From the NCBI GenBank assembly GCA_965207755.1, contig OZ242297.1, positions 2,852,001 to 2,916,000 on the forward strand: 64,000 bases of DNA, written 5' to 3'. This stretch comes from Aldehydirespirator sp028819505 (GTDB lineage: Bacteria; Actinomycetota; Acidimicrobiia; Acidimicrobiales; Aldehydirespiratoraceae). This document shows, one piece after another, positions 24,390 through 33,529 of this stretch. Each line of letters begins with the position of its first letter. The stretch's first letter is position 1. The notes under the pieces are model-generated. The model was not told the DNA's origin. It saw nothing but the letters and a program-made list of their open reading frames with translations, and ran no database searches. The position numbers were made by a program, and so were the translations under genes.

Positions 24390-25735
24390 GCACGACACAG
24401 CTCACGGTCCTGCTGTCGGGCCAGACGGCCGGACACGTGACCCGTGCCGGCGGCGGCGGTCCGCTGTCGTTCGTCTACGACGAGCCCTACGCGAGCGGGC
24501 CCGCGGCCGTGCCGCTGTCGTTGAGCATGCCTTTGACGGGGCGGAGCTTCGCCGGCGCGAGGGTGCAGGGCTGGATGGAGGGGCTTCTGCCCGGGCATTC
24601 CCGCGTGCGCGGCCACTGGGCCGCCAAGCACGGGGCGGCCTCGGTCGAGCCGTTCGACCTGTTGGCCACCGCGGTGGGGCTCGAGTGCGCGGGAGCGGCG
24701 CAGTTCTGCGACCCCGAAACGCTCGCCGAGGCTGAGCGGCCCGGCGGCGTCGAATGGCTGACGCCGGCACAGACCGAGGAGATGGTCGTCGAGATGGTGA
24801 GCAACGCTTGGCTGTGGGGGCGCCGGCTCCGCAGCAGCGCCTTCAGCCTTGCCGGAGCGTTCGCGAAGACCGCCCTGTACAGGGACCGTTCCGAGGCTGC
24901 CAGATGGGGCGAGCCGCACGGCTCGCACCCGTCGACCCACATTCTCAAGGTCCCCATGCCCGGCGATCCCGAACAGTCCGTCAACGAGCACCTGTGCCTC
25001 GCGACGGCCCGCTACTCGGGGCTTGACGGCGCTGAGACCGAACTGCAGACATGGGCCGGCCACACTGTGCTGGTCGTGACACGCTTCGACCGGGTCCGCG
25101 ACGCCGGCGGCGAGTTGCGCCGTGTCCACCAGGAGGACCTCCATCAGGCAGCAGGCGACTACGGGGCGTCGATCTATCAGCGCTCCAGTTCCGGCCGCCC
25201 TCGCGGTCACGGCCCGGAGCGCCTGGCCCGGCTGCTGCGGGACCATTCGACCGAGCCCGCCCGCGACGCGGCCGCCTTCTTCGACGCGTTGGCCTTCAAT
25301 TGGCTGATCTGCAACACCGACGCCCACTCCAAGAACTACAGCATCCTCCTCGGACCGAACGCCGCCCGGCTCGCTCCGCTCTATGACGTCTGGTCGGTCA
25401 TGCCCCAGGATCCGCACCACTACAGGGCGCACTCGCTGGCGATGTCGGCGCTCGACGACCCGCGCATCCTCGCAGCCGGCAGCCCGCAGGCATGGCGTGC
25501 CACGGCGGCGGCGGTGGGGCTGGGCCGTTCCGAGGGCGTCGACCGGGTGGCGGGGATCGCGGGCGCCGTGCCCGGAGCGTTCGAGCGCGCCGTCGACGAG
25601 CTAGACCCGCGGCATCGTGCCGCCCGAGTAGTTGCATCGCTCGCGTCGATGATCCCCGACAGGATCTCGGAGTGCCTCGCTGCTCTCACCGGCAGCGTGC
25701 GACCGGCCGCGATGCAGGAGATTCGACAACCATGA
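24386..25735 (+). CDS. hipA: HipA-like serine/threonine kinase toxin (module 1)
   Basis: 449 aa. HipA N-terminal domain (VLLSGQTAGHV, ARVQGWMEGLLP, CAGAAQFC) and kinase core: FSLAGAFAKTAL (Gly-rich loop with the Ser that HipA autophosphorylates), HILKVP (ATP-binding Lys), VTRFDR, VHQEDLHQA, NTDAHSKNYSILL (catalytic Asp and Asn) and LAPLYDVWS (metal Asp). Classical HipA phosphorylates glutamyl-tRNA synthetase and causes dormancy; this target is not known. In the loop, AGAFAK has Phe where most family members have Gln. Translation is coupled to HipB by a GTGA overlap. Confidence 0.88.
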   Translation: MSTTQLTVLLSGQTAGHVTRAGGGGPLSFVYDEPYASGPAAVPLSLSMPLTGRSFAGARVQGWMEGLLPGHSRVRGHWAAKHGAASVEPFDLLATAVGLECAGAAQFCDPETLAEAERPGGVEWLTPAQTEEMVVEMVSNAWLWGRRLRSSAFSLAGAFAKTALYRDRSEAARWGEPHGSHPSTHILKVPMPGDPEQSVNEHLCLATARYSGLDGAETELQTWAGHTVLVVTRFDRVRDAGGELRRVHQEDLHQAAGDYGASIYQRSSSGRPRGHGPERLARLLRDHSTEPARDAAAFFDALAFNWLICNTDAHSKNYSILLGPNAARLAPLYDVWSVMPQDPHHYRAHSLAMSALDDPRILAAGSPQAWRATAAAVGLGRSEGVDRVAGIAGAVPGAFERAVDELDPRHRAARVVASLASMIPDRISECLAALTGSVRPAAMQEIRQP

Positions 25736-26127
25736 CGGCAGACTACGAATAGCCGCTCCGCGTCTCATGGAGCCACCGCCACCAGCTCGCCGCTTCCCGG
25801 CAGCCGGTCCGGCGGCGCAGCCCCGGCAGGTGACTGCCCCGCCACCAACACGGCCCCTGCCAACGCCGGCGAACACCGCCGCAGCCCGCGCCGCAGCCCG
25901 CGCCGCACAACAGAGCGGCCGTCGGATCTACGCGCCAGCCCGGCGGATCGCGGCTCACACACACCGGATCCTTGCACACATCCTTGCACACAACGAGCCT
26001 GCGGGCAATCCTGCACCCGCGGACGCGACGCCCGCCGCCGGCGGCGGCTTTCCGGTCGAGGCCCTCCCGGGCCCGTGCATCCGAGCGGCTAGCCTCACCC
26101 CCTGCACAGTGATGGACTCTCCTAGCA
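25736..26127. other. 392-bp intergenic region, no gene seen
   Basis: Low-complexity G/C-rich sequence between hipA module 1 and murJ. It contains short tandem units (GCAGCCCGCGCC-type 12-mers near 25890 and ATCCTTGCACAC twice near 25970). Frames open on the minus strand here are shadows of murJ or composition artefacts. No clear promoter is assignable. Confidence 0.5.
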
Positions 26128-27801
26128 GTGACTGAGCCGAGGCGGCCCCGCCGGGCGTCGGGCCCCGTGTTGGTGGCGCTGGGAATCGGCCTCAGCCGCC
26201 TCGCCGGACTGGGGCGGGAGACGGTCGCCTCCCGGCTGCTGGGCAACACCGCGGCCGGCGACGCCTTCGCGGTGGCCATGCGCATCCCGAACATGCTCCA
26301 GAACCTGCTCGGCGAGGGCGTCCTGTCGGCCAGTTTCGTGCCCGTGTACAGCCGGCTGCTCGACGAGGGCGCCCGCGACGAGGACGGCCCCACCGACCCC
26401 GGCCAGGTGGCCGGCGCGGTGGCCGCCGCGCTCATGGCCGTGGTGGGGCTGTCTGTCGCCCTGATCGTCACGCTGGCCCGCCCCGTCACCTTCGTGCTGG
26501 CGCCCGGGCTGACCGACGACCGTTTCGACCTGGCCGTCTCGCTGGTGCGCATCACCGCGCTGGGCACGGGGTTCGCGGTGCTGTCGGCGTGGTGCCTCGG
26601 GGTGCTCAACAGCCACCGGCGCTTCTTCGTGTCGTACGCGGCCCCGGTCCTGTGGAACGCGGTGCAGGTCGGGGCGCTGGTGGTGGCCTGGATCCTGGCC
26701 TTCGACCTCGACGGGGTGGCCCGAGCCCTGGCCTGGGGCGTGGCCGGCGGCGGGCTGGCCCAGCTGCTGGTGCAGCTGCCGCTCACCGTGCGCCTGGCCC
26801 GGGGACTGCGGCTGCGATGGATGCGGGGCCATCCCGGCCTGCGCGAGATCCGGCGCCGGTTCGGCCCGGCGGTGCTGGGCCGCGGCGTGGTGCAGGTGTC
26901 GGCGTACGTCGACCTGGTGCTGGCGTCACTGCTCGCCACGGGCGCCATGGCGGCGCTGTACCGCGGCCAGATCCTCTACACGCTGCCCGTGAGCCTGTTC
27001 GCCATGAGCGTGGCCGCCGCCGAGCTGCCGGAGATGTCCCGGCAGGCGGACGATCCGGTCGCGCTGGCCACCCGTTCGCGGTCCGCCATGCGCAAGGTCG
27101 CCTTCTGGATGCTGCTGGCCGCGGCGGTGTACATCGCGGCCGGCGACCTGGTGGTGGGGCTGCTGTTCCAGGGCGGCGTGTTCTCGGAGGCCGACACCGT
27201 GCTGGTGTGGTTCGTTGTCGGGGCCTACGCCCTAGGACTGCCGGCCACCGGCGTGAGCCGGGTGCTGCAGAACGTCTGCTACGCCCGGGGCGACACGGCC
27301 GGCCCGGCCGGGATCGCCGCGGTCCGGGTGGCGGTGGCCGCCGCGGTCGGCACGGTCGTGATGTTCCCCCTCGACCGTGTCGTGGTGAGCGGCGAGCGGG
27401 TGCTCAGCGCCGCCGAGGGCATCGGACTGGCATGGGCGCTGCCCGAGGCCGAGCGGGCGCTGGGCGATGCGGTGCGGTTGGGCGCAGTAGGGCTGGCGCT
27501 GGGATCGGCCGTCGCGGCGTGGACCGAGATCGTCCTGCTCTCCCGGCGGCTCCGCACCCAGGAGGCGGTCCGTTCGGCCCTCGGTGATCCGGCGGCGGCC
27601 GCGGCGGTGGCCTTCGCCGCGACCGCCGCGCTCAAGCTCCTGATCGGCGGTTGGCCGCTGCTCCTTTCGGCCCCCGTTGCCACCGCCTTCGCCGTCGGCG
27701 TGTACACGGTGGTCGCCTACCGCCGCGGCTTGGCCGAAGCCCACCTGCTGCTCCAGCCGGCCCGCAGGATCATCTGGCAGCGCCGCAATCAGTCAGGCTG
27801 A
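26128..27801 (+). CDS. murJ: MurJ/MviN-family lipid II flippase
   Basis: 557-aa polytopic membrane protein with about 13-14 hydrophobic helices. The N-terminal block (GIGLSRLAGLGRETVASRLL, then GDAFAVAMRIPNMLQNLLGE and GVLSASFVPVYSRLLDEG) is the MurJ/MVN signature with the conserved Arg and Asn-Leu-Leu-Gly-Glu-Gly stretch. It flips lipid-linked peptidoglycan precursor across the membrane. GTG start at 26128. It is followed by pspA 36 bp downstream, and both are bracketed by two hipBA modules. Normally murJ sits in a core region near the origin side, so its presence between accessory modules is odd; it may be a second copy. Confidence 0.9.
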   Translation: MTEPRRPRRASGPVLVALGIGLSRLAGLGRETVASRLLGNTAAGDAFAVAMRIPNMLQNLLGEGVLSASFVPVYSRLLDEGARDEDGPTDPGQVAGAVAAALMAVVGLSVALIVTLARPVTFVLAPGLTDDRFDLAVSLVRITALGTGFAVLSAWCLGVLNSHRRFFVSYAAPVLWNAVQVGALVVAWILAFDLDGVARALAWGVAGGGLAQLLVQLPLTVRLARGLRLRWMRGHPGLREIRRRFGPAVLGRGVVQVSAYVDLVLASLLATGAMAALYRGQILYTLPVSLFAMSVAAAELPEMSRQADDPVALATRSRSAMRKVAFWMLLAAAVYIAAGDLVVGLLFQGGVFSEADTVLVWFVVGAYALGLPATGVSRVLQNVCYARGDTAGPAGIAAVRVAVAAAVGTVVMFPLDRVVVSGERVLSAAEGIGLAWALPEAERALGDAVRLGAVGLALGSAVAAWTEIVLLSRRLRTQEAVRSALGDPAAAAAVAFAATAALKLLIGGWPLLLSAPVATAFAVGVYTVVAYRRGLAEAHLLLQPARRIIWQRRNQSG

Positions 27802-27836
27802 ACCCGCTCCGCCGCTGAGGAAGTACAGTTGGAGCC

Positions 27837-28637
27837 ATGTGGAAGCTCCTAAAGCGCCGCTGGAAGTATCTGACGGCCCGACTGGGCGGCCGCTGGGAGG
27901 AGACCGCCGACCCCAAGACCCAGCTGGAGCAGGCAATCCGAGAGGCCCGGGAGCAGCACAAGCGGCTCAAGGAACAAGCGGCAAACGTGATCGCCAACCA
28001 GAAGCAGACCGAGATGCGGCTCAACCGGGCCATCTCAGAGCTGGAGCGAGTGAACGTCAACGCCCGCCGCGCCCTGATGATGGCCCAGGAGGCGGTCTCG
28101 GACGGGGATCAGCCCAAGGCCACGTCGTACAACTCCGCAGCCGAGCAGCTCGCAGGACGCATGATCACGCTCGAACAGGAGATCGAGAGCCTCAAGGACC
28201 TGTACCTGCAGACATCGCAGGCATCAGACGAGGCCAAGGCGGCCGTAACGCAGAACTCGCTGAGCCTCCAGGAGAATCTGAGACAGCAGCAGAGGCTGCT
28301 CGGCCAACTCGACCAAGCCCGCATGCAGGAGCAGATGAACGAGGCCATGACCTCTCTCTCCGAGGCGGCCGGGGAGGAATTGCCCACCTTCAACGAGATC
28401 CGGGACAAGATCGAGGCCCGCTACGCCAAGGCCAAGGGCATGGCCGAGCTCGCTGAGGGAGGACCTGAAGTGAGCATGCTCGCGATAGAGGAAGCGGCCC
28501 GCAACAAGGAGGCCAAGGCTCGTCTCGATCACATGAGGGAGAATCTAGGCCTTCCCGCGCCTTCGCCGGACGAGATCATCGAGGCTTCAGTGGTGGACCC
28601 GGCCGACGCCGATACGCCCGCTGCCCGAGAGGACTGA
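27837..28637 (+). CDS. pspA: PspA/IM30 family membrane-stress protein
   Basis: 266 aa, almost entirely coiled coil. The N-terminus (MWKLLKRRWKYLTARLGG) is an amphipathic helix for membrane binding; DPKTQLEQAIREAREQHKRL and following heptads are the PspA core. ESCRT-III-like polymers of PspA stabilise damaged membranes. The C-terminal ~50 residues are acidic and Pro/Ala-rich, beyond the usual fold. It is probably co-transcribed with murJ, which would pair envelope synthesis with membrane protection. Confidence 0.92.
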   Translation: MWKLLKRRWKYLTARLGGRWEETADPKTQLEQAIREAREQHKRLKEQAANVIANQKQTEMRLNRAISELERVNVNARRALMMAQEAVSDGDQPKATSYNSAAEQLAGRMITLEQEIESLKDLYLQTSQASDEAKAAVTQNSLSLQENLRQQQRLLGQLDQARMQEQMNEAMTSLSEAAGEELPTFNEIRDKIEARYAKAKGMAELAEGGPEVSMLAIEEAARNKEAKARLDHMRENLGLPAPSPDEIIEASVVDPADADTPAARED

Positions 28638-28757
28638 ACGCCCGCTGCCGCCGGCCCTCGGCGGCTCAGGAGCGGGTTCGCATCGGTCGGCAGGAGCGAG
28701 GCGGAGTAATCGGACGCTCCCACAACACACACGGCAACTGATCGGTTACATGGTCTC

Positions 28758-28787
28758 GGCGTCACCGTTCGGTGACGCCGGTAGAAT
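28758..28787 (+). promoter_or_regulatory. 22-bp perfect palindrome plus -10 box before hipBA module 2
   Basis: Arms GGCGTCACCG (28758-28767) and CGGTGACGCC (28770-28779) flank TT. Two bp later is TAGAAT (28782-28787), a good -10 box, placing the transcription start at about 28794, the GTG of hipB2. No Shine-Dalgarno is present, so a leaderless mRNA repressed at this palindrome is predicted. Confidence 0.65.
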
Positions 28788-28793
28788 GGCGGT

Positions 28794-29099
28794 GTGGCAC
28801 GCCCGGATGAACGTCGGCCGCTGCGGCACTTGCGCCGGCCAAACGAGGTTGGTGCAGCGTTGCGCGCCGCGCGTGAGCGTCTGGGGCTGGCTCAGGCTGA
28901 GGTTGCGGCGGCCGCCGGGGTCTCGCGAAAGTGGCTCTCTGAGGCCGAGCGCGGCAAGGCCGCCATGAGCCTGGGGCTGGTGCTGGGGGTGCTCGACGCT
29001 CTGGGATACGAGGCGGAGTTCGTTCCGCGGCCCGACGACTTCGACCTCGAGGCGCATCTCGACCGTCTCGGCTCGACCGACGGCGAGTTCCGATGGTGA
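28794..29099 (+). CDS. hipB: HipB-like antitoxin, XRE helix-turn-helix (module 2)
   Basis: 101 aa, GTG start that coincides with the predicted transcription start (leaderless). HTH: RERLGLAQAEVAAAAGVSRK then WLSEAERGKAAMSLGLVLGV. The C-terminal tail (EFVPRPDDFDLEAHLD) is acidic. It overlaps hipA2 by 7 bp (29093-29099). It differs clearly from the module 1 HipB, and its operator palindrome is also different, so the two modules should be independently regulated. Confidence 0.85.
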   Translation: MARPDERRPLRHLRRPNEVGAALRAARERLGLAQAEVAAAAGVSRKWLSEAERGKAAMSLGLVLGVLDALGYEAEFVPRPDDFDLEAHLDRLGSTDGEFRW

Positions 29100-30562
29100 G
29101 CCTCGACGTCCTCATAGAGGGCCGCCTCGCCGGCTCTTTGGATCTGCCTGACTCCGGGTGGCCGCGGCTGCGTTATGGTGCCACATACGCCCAGGCGGAC
29201 TCGGTGACTCCGTTGTCGACGTTGTTCGTGCCCGAGTTGGCCGAGCACTCCGGTGAGAGCCTGTCGAACTGGCTGGTCGGGCTGCTGCCCGATGACGAAC
29301 GTGTGCTCGACTCGATGCGGGAGCGCTACGGCACCCGCAAGTCGCGTCCGTTGGACCTCCTCGGCACGCCGGTCGGGGAGGACTGCGCCGGCGCGGTGCA
29401 GTTCTGCCCGCCCGAGCGCACCGGCGACCTGCTCGCGGGCCGGGGCGGGCTGCACCCCCTCAGCGACGACCAGTTGATCGAGTGCCTCGAGGAGATCCGC
29501 CGTGATCCCGCCTACAGGCCCGAGGGGTACGACCCGGCAGGTGGTTTCAGCCTCGCCGGGATGCAGCCCAAGATCGCTCTGCGCCGCACTCCTTCGGGCT
29601 GGGCGCTGCCGTGGGGTGCCGAGCCAACGAGCCACATCATCAAGATCACCCGCCAAGAGACCTACGCGCACGAGGCGCTGATGGAGCATGTGACGATGGC
29701 CACGGCCCGCCGTCTGGGCCTGCGGGTCCCGGCCACGGGCGTGGTCCGCCACGGCGATCTTGAGGCGATCGTGGTCACTCGATACGACAGGGCTCTCCGG
29801 GATGGGCAGTTGGTGCGTGTCCACCAGGAGGACCTCTGCCAGGCGTCCGGGCTGCACCCCGACTACAAGTACCAGCGCGACGGCGGGCCCTCCCCAGCAG
29901 AGGCCGCGGCGCTGCTGAGGCGGGCGGTAGGGGCATCCGGGGACGCCTCGGCGGTCGAGCGGTTGCACGACCTGCTGATCCTGCAGTGGCTGGTTGTGCA
30001 CAACGACGCCCACTCCAAGAACTTCTCAATCCTGCTCGCCAGCGGGAACCGGGCCCTCGCTCCGCTGTATGACGCCTGCACCTGGCTGCCTTACCGGCGC
30101 CGCACCCCGATCCCGAAGCTGCGCATCGCCATGAAGATCGGACGCGACTACCGCATCAGCGCCGCCGACCGTGCCGAAGCCCTCATCAGGCTGGCGGACG
30201 CGCTGCGGCTCGGCAAGCGCGCCACCGCTCGACGTGTCGAGGAGCTCGCTGCCGGGCTTCCCGACGCGCTGCACCGGACGGTGGCATCGCTGCCCGCGGT
30301 CGATCAGGACCGACCGATCGTCGCCAACTACATCGTCGAGCAGGCGCAGCGCGCACGACGATGCGAACAGATCGCCCAAACCGCCGCCGAACGGGCAGCA
30401 CCGCGCCGTGCCGCGGCCCGTGTCAGCCCCGCCGCGCCCGCGAAGACGCAGGCGACAACCTGCCAGCACCCCTGCCCAACCAAGGACGGCAGGCCGTGCG
30501 GGAAGCCCGTCGGGCCTTCAGGCCACTGCGGCGTGCCCTCACACGACCGGCGTCGCTCCTAG
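29093..30562 (+). CDS. hipA: HipA-like kinase toxin with Cys/His-rich tail (module 2)
   Basis: 489 aa. HipA features: LSNWLVGLLPDDERVL, CAGAVQFCPPE, FSLAGMQPKIAL (phosphorylatable Ser and Gly-rich loop), HIIKITR (ATP Lys), VTRYDRAL, VHQEDLCQA, HNDAHSKNFSILL (catalytic Asp, Asn), LAPLYDACTWLP (metal Asp). Beyond the kinase, the last ~30 residues add C-x3-C-x7-C-x8-C with a final His (QHPCPTKDGRPCGKP region), a possible zinc-binding tail not found in E. coli HipA. The family function is phosphorylation of an aminoacyl-tRNA synthetase or another translation target. The paralog in module 1 is only distantly similar. Confidence 0.87.
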   Translation: MVSLDVLIEGRLAGSLDLPDSGWPRLRYGATYAQADSVTPLSTLFVPELAEHSGESLSNWLVGLLPDDERVLDSMRERYGTRKSRPLDLLGTPVGEDCAGAVQFCPPERTGDLLAGRGGLHPLSDDQLIECLEEIRRDPAYRPEGYDPAGGFSLAGMQPKIALRRTPSGWALPWGAEPTSHIIKITRQETYAHEALMEHVTMATARRLGLRVPATGVVRHGDLEAIVVTRYDRALRDGQLVRVHQEDLCQASGLHPDYKYQRDGGPSPAEAAALLRRAVGASGDASAVERLHDLLILQWLVVHNDAHSKNFSILLASGNRALAPLYDACTWLPYRRRTPIPKLRIAMKIGRDYRISAADRAEALIRLADALRLGKRATARRVEELAAGLPDALHRTVASLPAVDQDRPIVANYIVEQAQRARRCEQIAQTAAERAAPRRAAARVSPAAPAKTQATTCQHPCPTKDGRPCGKPVGPSGHCGVPSHDRRRS

Positions 30563-30591
30563 TCCGCGAGCGCCACACCGGCACACGAGAC

Positions 30592-30622
30592 TAGAATCAA
30601 CGGGCGAGGAGCGGATATCCGC
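30592..30622 (+). promoter_or_regulatory. Possible promoter/operator of the defence operon
   Basis: TAGAAT (30592-30597) resembles a -10 box and is followed by the 12-bp perfect palindrome GCGGATATCCGC (30611-30622). The first gene of the operon starts at 30680 with its own Shine-Dalgarno. No matching -35 was found, so this is tentative. Confidence 0.35.
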
Positions 30623-30679
30623 GGGGATGAGCGCCGCCCTGCCGGTAACCTCTGCTTGGCTTCACGGGAGCGCAATCAG

Positions 30680-33529
30680 GTGACTGATGACACAAGCGGT
30701 GAGTGGCACGGTCGGCTTCATAGCCACTTCAGCGAATTGCGGAAGGCCCGCGATTCGTTCCGCTCGGGCAGCCCGATCTTCGCGCTTGAACATGGTCTGG
30801 ATGTCGAAGAGCAGCTCCCGAGGCTCAAGGAGGTCGTCCGCGTCGCTGTTGCCAGCAGCCGGCTACCAGCGCAGCCGTGGCTGCCGCTCGTTGTTTATGC
30901 AGCAGAGATCGGCTACGGATACGAGGGGGACGAGTACTGGCCTGTGTTCGAAGCTGAAACACCCGGCTGGGAACACCGCGGATCGGCAGGCCGTGAGTAC
31001 ATTCGCAACAAGTACGAGTTGTTCGCAACGACCTACGGCGGAGCACGCCCGTCGGGAACGTGGGCTAGGTGGTTCAAGAACATCGCGTGGCCGATCACCC
31101 ACGCGATCCTGCCGGTTGACCTCCAAAGGCACCTAGCCCGCCTGCTCTCTGACTATCGCCATGAGTTCACCGCGGAACTCTTGGAGGATCATGACGCGCT
31201 GGGAAAGCGGCTAGCTGCCTACAGCGGTAGTACTTCGTCCCGGTTTCGGAAGTTCGCGGAGAACACATCGCTCTTGGGGCTGGTCGCAGGCTCCCTTCTG
31301 CTAGGTGACGAAGACGAGACGCCATTGCTCAGTACGGACGTGCTGCGCCGGATTGTGACCGACCTGAGCCATGAACGGCAGGCGGGCGCCTGGTTCCGAA
31401 AGGCAAAGCGAACAGCCGTTCAGGTGCGAAGGAAAGGGTTCCTTGGTCGATCAACCGGAGCACCGCCTAAGTCGAGTGACCCGCCCAGGCGAGGGGTCAG
31501 GTTGGAGTTGATTCTGTCGCTTCGCCAATCCCACAGTGGCTGGACCGTCTACGTGACGGTGCCGAGCTTCGAGCCTCTTGCCCGCCAGTTCCCATCCATT
31601 CGAGACGAAGTGGAACGGCTCCGATGCAGCGTCGAGGGGGTACCAGGGTTCCGTGCTCGGGGAAGCCTGATGTACGAGCAGGGGCCACTGGCATTGACAA
31701 CAATGCCACCTCAGATGCTGTCGCCCGTCACCGTCGATGGTGCCTCCCAGCTGTTGTCCCAGTTGCTGGTTGACCAGTGTCGGATCTCCGCTGAGCCCTG
31801 GTTGTTTCGGATCAGTGAGGCAGGTCTGGCGACGCAGGTACGGACGAACTGCGTCCGGCCAGGCCAGGACTACATCATGCTCCAGCGTGAAGCACAGAGG
31901 GCGGGCAGATTGGCGGAAGCGACGGCGATCGATCTCATCACGCAGGGCGTCAGCGGCCTCCGGTTCAGTGTTCCGACTGAAGTTGATGACTCGTTCCTTG
32001 ACACGATGCGCCAGATGGGACTGAGCCATGTATCGGAGGTTGCTGTCCGGCCGGCAGGACTCACACCGTCGTCGTGGGACGGCGAGGGACACGCAGCATG
32101 GCCAGCCGGCGACAGCCCCATCCTGGGCGTCCGAAGCCAGAGACAGGTTGCGAGATGCGTTGTATCCACATCAGAGGAGGTCATCCAGTTCCCGTGGCCA
32201 GACACGGACGACAGGGCCTTCGTCCAGCTAACGGGCCTTGAGATCGGCACCCATCATGTTGAGGTTGTCCTACAGGATGCGGATACGCCGCCGCAAGCGG
32301 TCGCACAAGGCCAGATCATGGTCAGAGTCTTGGAGCCCGTTGACAGTACGACAGCTGCAAGCGCCCGGCAGGGGATTCAAACGTGGGTTCATCCAGCGCG
32401 TCCAACCCTTGAGGAGTTGTGGCGCGGGCACGCGACCCTCGCGGTCGACGGGCCGCAAGGGGAGAAGGCCCATTTCGAGATGCGCTTGATGACACATGGG
32501 GGTCGGAAGACTCTCGCCACGAGGCCATTCTCGTCCAAGCTGCCTGTTAGTGAGGGCCGATGGCACGAACTGCTTCGCACAGTTCAAGGCGAGTCGGCGC
32601 TCTCGTCCAAGATCGGTCAAGCCGAGGAGATACTCGTTGTCGTTTCCAACCCGGTCCTCGGACACGCTGAGATCAGAGCCGAGCGCCCCTTTGAACCGCT
32701 CAGGTGGAGCACCAGCCACGACCGCGAAGGTCCGTATGCCCGCCTTATTGATCACATGGACAGCAACAACCTTCAAGTCCGCTACTCACCCGTCGCTTCA
32801 CCCGCGAAGTTCATTGATACTCGCCACACCGCTGGGGACAAGATCAGAGCCAACGACGGGGCTCTATTCATCGCGCGCGCCGATGACATCGAGACAGCCG
32901 TGGTACTACCCCCTCATGTGAGCGGTCACCCAGATTCGCTGCGCAAGCTCAGCGTACGACCATCCCTACAGACTGGACGCCGTTCGGCTGCCTCCGTTCA
33001 CCGCATGGTCGAGCTCGCAAGATTGTGGACGCGGCTTGCGGTGCCGGCCAATCAGTACGCCGCCATGTTGCAGTCGCAGGTCAACGATGCAATAGTCGCA
33101 CGTACGAGCGGCATGATCGCTATCGGCACGTGGTGGGAAGTTGAACGGGAAGTGCTATCTGAGCGGAGCGTGTCGCGCGAGCGCCTTCTCTCAGCACTCG
33201 GGCGTTCATCCGCGGAGCGTGCTGCAGCGAATCAACTCATTGATGTCGCGGATCAGGTTGGCGCGAGCCTAGGTGATCGGACCATCGAGTTCGCCCAGTC
33301 ACTTAATGCTTACGGCTGGCAGGCTTTCACAGAGTTCGCTGAGCCCATTCTCCGGCTCTGCACCGCTCCCGGGTCAATCGATCTGAAGGACCCCCTCGCT
33401 GCCGCTGCTATCGACACGGCCATCCAGAAGCCAGTGCTGGTGCGCCTCGCGCGGTGTTTCGCTGTGGCGATCTGCAGTTCCGATCAGGATCGGGACACTT
33501 CGTTGCTCACGGAGTGGCGATGGGAATAG
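30680..33529 (+). CDS. Large protein of unknown function, first gene of the Druantia-like operon
   Basis: 949 aa from a GTG at 30680 with GGGAG nine bases upstream (a TTG at 30656 is possible). No family is recognised. The N-terminal ~180 residues are conserved-looking and aromatic-rich (GYGYEGDEYWPVFEAETPGW, WARWFKNIAWPITHAILPVD); a basic segment follows (FRKAKRTAVQVRRKGFLG, ~240), then predicted beta-rich regions. No signal peptide, membrane helix, Walker motif or nuclease signature is visible. It overlaps the next gene by 10 bp. Position directly before the helicase suggests a sensor or scaffold of the same complex, comparable in place to the large unknowns of Druantia loci; identity with DruB, DruC or DruH cannot be claimed. 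Confidence 0.75.
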   Translation: MTDDTSGEWHGRLHSHFSELRKARDSFRSGSPIFALEHGLDVEEQLPRLKEVVRVAVASSRLPAQPWLPLVVYAAEIGYGYEGDEYWPVFEAETPGWEHRGSAGREYIRNKYELFATTYGGARPSGTWARWFKNIAWPITHAILPVDLQRHLARLLSDYRHEFTAELLEDHDALGKRLAAYSGSTSSRFRKFAENTSLLGLVAGSLLLGDEDETPLLSTDVLRRIVTDLSHERQAGAWFRKAKRTAVQVRRKGFLGRSTGAPPKSSDPPRRGVRLELILSLRQSHSGWTVYVTVPSFEPLARQFPSIRDEVERLRCSVEGVPGFRARGSLMYEQGPLALTTMPPQMLSPVTVDGASQLLSQLLVDQCRISAEPWLFRISEAGLATQVRTNCVRPGQDYIMLQREAQRAGRLAEATAIDLITQGVSGLRFSVPTEVDDSFLDTMRQMGLSHVSEVAVRPAGLTPSSWDGEGHAAWPAGDSPILGVRSQRQVARCVVSTSEEVIQFPWPDTDDRAFVQLTGLEIGTHHVEVVLQDADTPPQAVAQGQIMVRVLEPVDSTTAASARQGIQTWVHPARPTLEELWRGHATLAVDGPQGEKAHFEMRLMTHGGRKTLATRPFSSKLPVSEGRWHELLRTVQGESALSSKIGQAEEILVVVSNPVLGHAEIRAERPFEPLRWSTSHDREGPYARLIDHMDSNNLQVRYSPVASPAKFIDTRHTAGDKIRANDGALFIARADDIETAVVLPPHVSGHPDSLRKLSVRPSLQTGRRSAASVHRMVELARLWTRLAVPANQYAAMLQSQVNDAIVARTSGMIAIGTWWEVEREVLSERSVSRERLLSALGRSSAERAAANQLIDVADQVGASLGDRTIEFAQSLNAYGWQAFTEFAEPILRLCTAPGSIDLKDPLAAAAIDTAIQKPVLVRLARCFAVAICSSDQDRDTSLLTEWRWE

